A stretch of DNA of 26,776 nucleotides from a virus: positions 1-26,776 of the IMG/VR virus record IMGVR_UViG_3300034121_000161; one strand, written 5' to 3'. This document shows positions 21,684 through 26,776 of this stretch, piece by piece (position 1 is the first letter of the stretch; each line of letters begins with the position of its first letter). The notes beneath the pieces were generated by a model that saw only the letters and a list, made by a program, of their open reading frames with translations, ran no database searches and was not told the origin of the DNA. Both the position numbers and the translations under genes were made by a program.

Positions 21684-22355
21684 TTAGGCTATACCGGATT
21701 TTTTTCTATAATCCGCATATATTTTTCTGTGCTCGGGATTAGCCATATTAAGTTTACTAATATCAACTTTGCTAGTAGTGTTGCCTGTGACATTGCTTCG
21801 TGTATTAGTTGTGGCAGGTGCTGCCGACACAAAATGTGGATTGCTTTGCAGCCATGACTGAACAAAACTATCCACACTTACCGGTTTCCCGCTGTCATCA
21901 TAGCGAACAACACCTTTGTCATCTAATACTTCAACTTCACCATCTTGACTAAGTCTAACTTGATTACGAATCAATGCTTTGACTTGCTCAGGATTAACAG
22001 CACGATAACGAGCTGCCGCATCTACTATAGGAGTTTCTACTTTGAAACTTTCTATTACTCTATCCCTCTTTTGAATTTCTGCATCCTTCTTGGCTGCTAA
22101 TTCTTGTATAACACGATCGAACTCTCCACGCTTTAGTTGTTGTTCTTGTTGAATCTTTTGATGCTGACTAACGATTTCTCGTAGTTGCTCTGGATCTCCA
22201 AGTTCTTCATACTTGCTGACATATTTCTTTTCTAACTGACTTTTGGTCTTTGCTAGAATAGCATTTACTTCTGCCTGCGTAAAAGTCTTTTCTGTTGCCT
22301 GATCATTTTGAGAGATTTCAGTGTTCTCTGTAGCCGATGTTTCTTGTTGGGTCAT
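21684..22355 (-). CDS. Capsid scaffolding protein, 223 aa
   Basis: Typical scaffold: Gln/Glu/Lys-rich coiled coil (FTQAEVNAILAKTKSQLEKK, then YEELGDPEQLREIVSQHQKI and RGEFDRVIQELAAKKDAEIQ) directly before the capsid gene. The middle shows DAAARYRAVNPEQVKALIRN and QVRLSQDGEVEVLDDKGVVR, a pattern common to phage scaffolds or T7-like gp9-type proteins. The C-terminus (LNMANPEHRKIYADYRKKSG) is a basic helix expected to contact the capsid protein. RBS GAGG upstream. Confidence 0.9.
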   Translation of the reverse strand: MTQQETSATENTEISQNDQATEKTFTQAEVNAILAKTKSQLEKKYVSKYEELGDPEQLREIVSQHQKIQQEQQLKRGEFDRVIQELAAKKDAEIQKRDRVIESFKVETPIVDAAARYRAVNPEQVKALIRNQVRLSQDGEVEVLDDKGVVRYDDSGKPVSVDSFVQSWLQSNPHFVSAAPATTNTRSNVTGNTTSKVDISKLNMANPEHRKIYADYRKKSGIA

Positions 22356-22388
22356 CGTAGTCCTCGCCTCTTTAAGAGTAAATGTTTT

Positions 22389-22406
22389 GAACAGATAGTT
22401 CTGTTC
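22389..22406 (-). promoter_or_regulatory. 5' hairpin of the scaffold/capsid transcript
   Basis: GAACAGA / TCTGTTC, 7-bp perfect stem with a 4-nt ACTA loop. It begins about 2 nt after the predicted start of the 22415-22442 promoter. It is not followed by a T-run, so it is not a terminator. A transcript-stabilising role is plausible; RNase processing of a longer transcript is the alternative. Confidence 0.6.
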
Positions 22407-22414
22407 GTAGTGTA

Positions 22415-22442
22415 TTTATATAAATTTATTCAATATTGTCTA
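22415..22442 (-). promoter_or_regulatory. Sigma70-like promoter before scaffold and capsid genes
   Basis: Minus-strand TAGACA (22437-22442, 5 of 6), 16-bp spacer, TATAAA (22415-22420, 5 of 6). It overlaps the 3' end of the 99-aa gene. The predicted start is near 22408. It would give additional transcription for scaffold, capsid and neck genes. Confidence 0.6.
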
Positions 22443-22725
22443 GTATGTTTCGTGCCCAAGTAAGTCCAGCAGGTCCGCCCCATAGCAAATAAGCCTGTGT
22501 GCCTGGAGTATTCTCTCCTGGTTTGTAATAAACTCTTGCACGGCTTAGAAAACTAAATGTTCTTTTAACTATGTCCAAACTTACTTGCTGTCTATTAGCA
22601 AATTGATTTGCACGAGCAAGTCCCACAGCAGTTCCACCACGATTACTTGGGCTGGATTCTTCACGCAGTTTCAAGCCACGCTTGGCTGCTTCTGCCATTG
22701 CTCCAGTAGGACGATATGTTGCCAT
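22426..22725 (-). CDS. Conserved small phage protein (RGL..R/GGT family), 99 aa
   Basis: I take the ATG at 22725, which overlaps the portal stop as TAATG, rather than an upstream ATG inside portal. The sequence AEAAKRGLKLREESSPSNRG, then GTAVGLARANQFANRQQVSL, DIVKRTFSFLSRARVYYKPG and AYLLWGGPAGLTWARNIL follows a pattern I recognise from many phage head-region proteins (RGL..R....RGGT..G.ARA..L.NR...S...V.R..SF..R.......WGG..G..WA). Its role is not established to my knowledge; it appears alone or as part of larger proteins. Lies between portal and scaffold. Confidence 0.8.
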   Translation of the reverse strand: MATYRPTGAMAEAAKRGLKLREESSPSNRGGTAVGLARANQFANRQQVSLDIVKRTFSFLSRARVYYKPGENTPGTQAYLLWGGPAGLTWARNILDNIE

Positions 22726-24305
22726 TAAGCCATTGTCTCGCTCATTGGTTCCCAGGCAGCACACCACCAAGTTGCTTTAACTGGTGCGTTGTTCCAGCGT
22801 GTGCATAATCCTTCTACATAGTAGCCACAGTTCTTACAGTTTTCTGCACCGGTTGCTGGCTCATATGCTTCAGGTAAATCTGGACTAATAGGTGTGCCAT
22901 CAGGATAAGTTCTTGTTATTTCTTCTTCATCTGGTTCAGGAACACCCTCTTGCTCTGCGTATTCTTCAGCAAGTTCGTGCTCTGGCATTTCAATGTCAAT
23001 AGTATCCATAACAGCGTTTTCAATTAGCAAACGCTTGACAGGATCTTGAACAATCTCTGATGCAGTTTTCAAATGTGCTAATTCGTGATTTGTATTCTTT
23101 AATGCAAAGTTATCAGGATAGTCTATTTCACCATCCCAAGTATAACCCATGTATGTGTATATGATACTCCAGATTTGTTCTTCAGCAAGTTCTAGATTAT
23201 CTGCTATGCTTGATAGTCTTGCGTTTAGCAATTGGAATTCTGTTTCGATTGCTATGCCGGACATCTCTCTAGTTTCTGTGGCACGAACAGCACCAACATT
23301 ACCCATGCTGTCAATCATCTTCTTACGATTGTTAATACTAGTATAAATCTTATCTATCTGACCGCCTTCAAATTGTAATACATAAGGCTTTAAGTTTGGA
23401 TCAAGATTCTCTTCCATAGTGATGACCTGTCCAGCGGCTGCTCCTTGAGCATTTGTGCCTGCTGTGGCAACTAAGCTGGGATGAGTATCTAATCTAATAC
23501 TGTCATAGACTTCACTTAGTTCATTGTAGATCATTCTCTGTTGGTCGGCAATGTCATCAACTAGACTATTACCTAATCCTCTAACAGGACTGCGTTCAGC
23601 GTAAGCACAGACAAAAGGCAAATAACCTAGACCATTTACTTCCACAGTCATGTCTGTGACACGCTCTTGTTGTGTGTCTAAGTTATAAGTTGTGATTGTA
23701 TCGTATGTCCATTCTCGGACAACGGTTTCAGTGCCATTGACTTCTTCCACATACTTGATATATTCTAATTGATAACCGCCATTAGGCTGACGAGCCCAAC
23801 GCCAGTCTGTTACTGCCAATGGGTTATACATTGATAGATAAGGTCTGGCATTCATTGCCTGTTCATCTGCCATTGTTATAGCACCAACATCAGGCTTGAC
23901 CACTGCAATCCATACATGTCCAAACACGCTGGCCCATTGAGCACAATCTTTCATAAACGCATTCATATTGCGTCCATCTAAGTCTGCATCTTTGACAATG
24001 TCTTCAATGGTAAAATTGTTTTCTAAACTACCAAACTCACGCTTGGGTTCTGTTCTAAACAAGAAACTTGTGTATAGGCTAATTAGACTTCTAACTTGAT
24101 TGTCTAAGGGCGTATTGTTTAATCTAACTGCGTATTGTGTGTCGCTTTCAAGTGCATAGCGTTGTAGGTAAGCACCTTCACGATAGGCTTGTCCGCCTGT
24201 AAAACTTGACAGTAAGAATAACCATCGTTGTTGATTACGACTGTAGGTTGTGTTACCTGCTGTTGCCTGTAGGTAGGCATTTTGAAATGTTTGTAACTCT
24301 GCCAT
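22725..24305 (-). CDS. Portal protein, 526 aa, with C-terminal Cys4 tail
   Basis: Follows terminase and has portal-like segments: LDNQVRSLISLYTSFLFRTE, then FMKDCAQWASVFGHVWIAVV, GLGNSLVDDIADQQRMIYNE and VGAVRATETREMSGIAIETE, followed by LNARLSSIADNLELAEEQIW, the helical crown entry of SPP1/HK97-like portals. The acidic region (EMPEHELAEEYAEQEGVPEP) is followed by CKNCGYYVEGLC at 490-501, then C515: a C-x2-C-x7-C-x13-C arrangement that could bind zinc or an iron-sulfur cluster. That tail is not a normal portal part. Four other conserved portal features, such as wing and stem, cannot be fixed by eye. Confidence 0.9.
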   Translation of the reverse strand: MAELQTFQNAYLQATAGNTTYSRNQQRWLFLLSSFTGGQAYREGAYLQRYALESDTQYAVRLNNTPLDNQVRSLISLYTSFLFRTEPKREFGSLENNFTIEDIVKDADLDGRNMNAFMKDCAQWASVFGHVWIAVVKPDVGAITMADEQAMNARPYLSMYNPLAVTDWRWARQPNGGYQLEYIKYVEEVNGTETVVREWTYDTITTYNLDTQQERVTDMTVEVNGLGYLPFVCAYAERSPVRGLGNSLVDDIADQQRMIYNELSEVYDSIRLDTHPSLVATAGTNAQGAAAGQVITMEENLDPNLKPYVLQFEGGQIDKIYTSINNRKKMIDSMGNVGAVRATETREMSGIAIETEFQLLNARLSSIADNLELAEEQIWSIIYTYMGYTWDGEIDYPDNFALKNTNHELAHLKTASEIVQDPVKRLLIENAVMDTIDIEMPEHELAEEYAEQEGVPEPDEEEITRTYPDGTPISPDLPEAYEPATGAENCKNCGYYVEGLCTRWNNAPVKATWWCAAWEPMSETMA

Positions 24306-24334
24306 GTTTTAGGCTCCAATATTAGTAATGTTAT

Positions 24335-24697
24335 TTATGCTTGCGTCTGCCATCTAATAACGGCATTTCTTCTGTTAGCATCAGCCATCTTCAATCTTGT
24401 TGATTCAGGCTTTGGTATATTCTTTTGTCTTTGACTTTGTCTAATCTTAAAATCTTCAGGCATAACTTTCTCGCTACTATTTTCTTCATTAGTTAGTTTG
24501 CGAACATTGCTGGGATGATAAGGCCCAGCATCTCCTAGGCGTGCCATACATAATTTACCTTTACCGCGACCACGATTAAGAATATCGTTGCCCCACCATT
24601 CTACCCAAGATTCATAGGTAAATTGCCATTCAATCTTTCTAATGATAGCCGTGTGCATTTGGCTCATATACTTTGCTTTAATTTTATCTTTATACAT
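24335..24697 (-). CDS. Compact HNH/His-Me-finger-like protein, 120 aa
   Basis: Between large terminase and portal. The segment IEWQFTYESWVEWWGNDILN, then RGKGKLCMARLGDAGPYHPS and NVRKLTNEENSSEK, follows the W......R....L.MAR..D.GPY...NV...T..EN pattern of short phage HNH-related proteins; the H and N residues (H at about 61, N64, N72) resemble the second half of an HNH fold. The first Cys/His pair typical of HNH is not seen, so activity is uncertain. The C-terminus is rich in Lys/Arg/Gln. A homing endonuclease remnant or packaging nuclease partner are both possible. Start is uncertain: an ATG at 24667 (MSQMHTA) is an alternative. Confidence 0.65.
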   Translation of the reverse strand: MYKDKIKAKYMSQMHTAIIRKIEWQFTYESWVEWWGNDILNRGRGKGKLCMARLGDAGPYHPSNVRKLTNEENSSEKVMPEDFKIRQSQRQKNIPKPESTRLKMADANRRNAVIRWQTQA

Positions 24698-24707
24698 ATT
24701 TACTTTC

Positions 24708-25937
24708 TTATGCTAAAGCATGTCCAAATGCTCTAGGAATAACTCTCTCAACTTCTTTGTTGATAGGAAACAGATACTGGATAGCATAAGTTAAGGCATC
24801 AAATTGATGATCAAATCCACTATCCTTGTCCGGTATCTGTGTGCCTTCTTTGTAGCAAAACTGCTGTAGGCTTTTTATTGTATTCTTACACTTTGGATCT
24901 ATGTAGAATCTTGTTGTGCTATTGTCTCTCAAGAAGAATAAACTATTTGCTGAATTTATTCTATCTTTAACTAAAGGATGCTGGCGGTGATATCTTACAG
25001 TAAATCCTGCGTTCTCTAATAACTTAATGTCTGTGTTACCATTAGCTGATGTCTTGCGTTGCACACCAGCAGGGTCAGGATATATTGTTATAGGATTCTT
25101 TGGATAGCGGTTGCGTATCTCATCTACGAGTTCATTAGTATTACTACTATAGAGAACAATCTCATCCACGCAATGTAAGCCATCCTTAGTTCTTCTCATA
25201 ACTGTGCAACTCATTGGGTTCACATTGAAGTCAGTGCCTAGTATAAGTTGTTCATTAGGACTAATCTCTTCTGCTGACTTTACATTGTGTTGACCAAAAG
25301 CATAAGCAACAATGCCTGAGAAGTTCTCAAATGTTGCTAAGAACTCTTGGCTGAATGTTCTTGCATCTAAGTCCTCACGGGCTTGTGCTACTTCATCTTC
25401 AGGAACATTACCGCCATCCAATGTTGTAAATTGAAAACTCATCCAATTGTTTCTTGTTGTGTGATAGTCATAGATCTCTTTGAACCAGTTCATACCTTTT
25501 GGTGTGCCTAAGAACAATGCGTGTCCTCCAGTGTCTGCCAAGGTAGGGCGTAGCACTTCATACCACGCTTCTGAATCAATGTCTGCGGCTTCATCTATAA
25601 CAATAAAGTTTAGTCCCACACCACGCAGACTATCATAGTTATCAGCACCGCGAAGGCTAATCTCACTGCCATTGACCAACTCCAATGTGAGATCCTGTTC
25701 ATTTACTTTCTTTACCCAATTGATACTTATAAGTTTCTTCTTTAGTTTCTTCCATACAATCTGCTTGGCCATACGGTAAGTTGGAGCGACATACCAAACC
25801 CGTTGATCAGGCTTGGCGGCATACTTGGCAAGTTCTCTAATAGCAAGGTGTGTCTTACCAAAGCGTCGTCCACATACTGCAACACGGAATCTAAATGGTG
25901 CATCTGCAATAAGTCTTTGTGCTTTACTCAACGCCAT
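24708..25937 (-). CDS. terL: Terminase large subunit, 409 aa
   Basis: Packaging motor ATPase and nuclease. Walker A CGRRFGKT (22-29), Walker B FIVIDEAA (111-118, D115/E116) and coupling motif LGTPKG (143-148) are clear. The nuclease domain has GTDFNVNP (D236), YPDPAGVQRKT (D288) and FDHQFDALTYAI (D376/D380), the three acidic sites of the RNase H-like fold. An arginine/adenine contact region (RFRVAVCGRR) opens the domain. Length is normal for a short siphophage TerL. Overlaps the small subunit stop by 14 bp, and lacks a strong RBS, so translation is probably coupled. Confidence 0.97.
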   Translation of the reverse strand: MALSKAQRLIADAPFRFRVAVCGRRFGKTHLAIRELAKYAAKPDQRVWYVAPTYRMAKQIVWKKLKKKLISINWVKKVNEQDLTLELVNGSEISLRGADNYDSLRGVGLNFIVIDEAADIDSEAWYEVLRPTLADTGGHALFLGTPKGMNWFKEIYDYHTTRNNWMSFQFTTLDGGNVPEDEVAQAREDLDARTFSQEFLATFENFSGIVAYAFGQHNVKSAEEISPNEQLILGTDFNVNPMSCTVMRRTKDGLHCVDEIVLYSSNTNELVDEIRNRYPKNPITIYPDPAGVQRKTSANGNTDIKLLENAGFTVRYHRQHPLVKDRINSANSLFFLRDNSTTRFYIDPKCKNTIKSLQQFCYKEGTQIPDKDSGFDHQFDALTYAIQYLFPINKEVERVIPRAFGHALA

Positions 25938-26340
25938 TTAGTTCTTTGTATTCTTCCTGCAAGTCATCTAACTGTTCTTCTGTAGGTTTGTCATCATCAT
26001 CTGTGAATGGTAGAACTTTACTTCCGTCTGTGGTCATACCTTGATCACTCATGCCCAACATGTTTTTAGCTAGAAAGATTTGAACAGCGGCATTTAGATT
26101 TACACAGGCATTCTTAAGCATTGCTCTGCGTAATGATATCTTTAAGTTTTCTCTACCTTTTATTAAATAGGGCTTAAAACTATATACCAATGTATCTTCA
26201 TTGATACCAAACCAATTAGCAATATCTCTGTTGGTGCAACCTATTGCGGCTAGGTCTTCAACTTCTTCTGGTGGCACTACAACTTGATCTCTACCAACAA
26301 TAAGACCTTTTACAATTTTTGTGCCTTCTTTAACTGTCAT
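25924..26340 (-). CDS. terS: Terminase small subunit, 138 aa
   Basis: Directly upstream of TerL. Residues about 22-60 form a helix-turn-helix: VPPEEVEDLAAIGCTNRDIA followed by NWFGINEDTLVYSFKPYL, the pattern of DNA-recognition domains of small terminases. A helical oligomerisation region (ENLKISLRRAMLKNACVNLN, then AAVQIFLAKNMLGMSDQG) and an acidic C-terminus (FTDDDDKPTEEQLDDLQEEY) follow; the latter likely contacts TerL. The start overlaps the 45-aa gene stop as TAATG. Confidence 0.9.
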   Translation of the reverse strand: MTVKEGTKIVKGLIVGRDQVVVPPEEVEDLAAIGCTNRDIANWFGINEDTLVYSFKPYLIKGRENLKISLRRAMLKNACVNLNAAVQIFLAKNMLGMSDQGMTTDGSKVLPFTDDDDKPTEEQLDDLQEEYKELNGVE

Positions 26341-26477
26341 TATGCGAATACTGCTTTCATAATCTTATACAATACTGCGGCACAGGCAGCAAAGAATCCT
26401 ATGGCAATGATGCCATTTAGCATCAAGTAAAAGCGAACCTTTTGTTCTAATAACTTTTCTTCTAATCCCAGTTTCAT
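26340..26477 (-). CDS. Single-TM small membrane protein, 45 aa
   Basis: ATGA overlap with the upstream 71-aa gene and TAATG overlap with the small terminase gene; AAAGGA lies upstream of the ATG. Charged N-terminus (MKLGLEEKLLEQKVRFYLML) then a hydrophobic segment at about 17-37 (YLMLNGIIAIGFFAACAAVL) and a short basic tail (YKIMKAVFA). Small single-TM proteins beside terminases are often holin-like or unassigned; no specific family seen. Confidence 0.75.
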   Translation of the reverse strand: MKLGLEEKLLEQKVRFYLMLNGIIAIGFFAACAAVLYKIMKAVFA

Positions 26478-26689
26478 AATACATCCTTTAATGCTCGGAG
26501 TTGCTCGTGTGTGAGAAACATTTCAAATCTATTGTCAAATATACTTTGACTTAATATCTGTATGTGCCATACTGATGTTGCTTCAACCCAAGTCTTTTTA
26601 ACTTTTAGCTTGTAATCTTCTGTGTTGATAACATCAAACTCTTCTCGAGTCTTACCTTGACTATAAACCATAAACTGTCCTTGTCTCAT
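26474..26689 (-). CDS. Unknown small protein, 71 aa
   Basis: ATG preceded by AAGAGG. Mixed alpha/beta: GQFMVYSQGKTREEFDVINT, then LKVKKTWVEATSVWHIQILS (strand pair) and a C-terminal helix (THEQLRALKDVL). No known motif. Codes in the packaging operon ahead of the TM protein and terminase. Its size and a beta hairpin plus helix recall small regulators, but that is only fold-level impression. Confidence 0.78.
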   Translation of the reverse strand: MRQGQFMVYSQGKTREEFDVINTEDYKLKVKKTWVEATSVWHIQILSQSIFDNRFEMFLTHEQLRALKDVL

Positions 26690-26702
26690 ATTTACCTCTT
26701 TT

Positions 26703-26776
26703 TTATAAAATCTTTACCACGGTGAAGTCATTAGTAAAGAAGTCTTTGTTTAACTTTTTGGCTAGATTATCTGCTG
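26703..26776 (-). CDS. C-terminal end of a gene cut by the right edge
   Basis: One minus-strand frame stays open from the right edge to a TAA at 26703-26705, giving 23 residues (ADNLAKKLNKDFFTNDFTVV then KIL). The amphipathic composition is protein-like and the stop lies 13 bp before the next start, as expected within an operon. Too short to identify; another frame is not open through this stretch. Confidence 0.5.
   Translation of the reverse strand, partial: ADNLAKKLNKDFFTNDFTVVKIL

Overview
This window is a stretch of an AT-rich tailed-phage genome with siphovirus (long, non-contractile tail) architecture. Every gene I can support lies on the minus strand, so biological order runs from right to left. 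The gene families and style, with many small repeated beta-rich modules in the tail genes, resemble uncultured aquatic or marine phages. The clean sigma70 promoters and the lipoprotein signal point to a Gram-negative, probably proteobacterial, host; this is inference. I see no integrase, tRNA, CRISPR array, insertion sequence or rRNA. No endolysin is recognisable, so lysis genes probably lie outside the window.

Region A (26776 to about 19390) is packaging, head and neck. It holds the end of a truncated gene, a 71-aa protein, a 45-aa single-TM protein, terminase small and large subunits, a compact HNH-like protein, the portal with a C-terminal four-cysteine tail, a conserved small phage protein, scaffold, major capsid protein, head-tail adaptor, tail terminator and major tail protein. 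An internal promoter with a hairpin at the predicted transcript start precedes scaffold and capsid. An intrinsic terminator follows the major tail gene.

Region B (19310 to about 4950) is the tail and host-recognition block. It holds a 58-aa helical protein, a lambda G/GT-like chaperone pair with a GGGAAAG slippery site, a gp10-like protein, the tape measure protein, three tail-tip proteins, a large J-like tip protein, two repetitive fibre proteins, a 26-aa basic peptide, a coiled-coil/TM protein and a NUMOD-like protein. It ends in a strong terminator at 4883-4912. Small modules recur across the tail-tip genes at positions that interrupt otherwise continuous domains.

Region C (4880 to 2540) is the most unusual part. 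It is an array of tiny genes separated by consensus or near-consensus sigma70 promoters, all with 17-bp spacers. Two promoters are followed by a hairpin starting at the predicted +1, and one is centred in a long palindrome. The promoter positions show that two apparent long reading frames actually start at internal ATGs. The last operon carries a two-TM protein and an outer-membrane-type lipoprotein and ends at a UUCG terminator. I read this as an early, host-polymerase-driven host-takeover or superinfection-exclusion region.

Region D (2520 to 1) starts at another good sigma70 promoter. It encodes a 112-aa unknown, a divergent family A (Pol I/T7 RNAP-like) palm polymerase, a small zinc-binding-type protein and a truncated HExxH protein. 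All are translationally coupled or closely spaced, which suggests a replication module.
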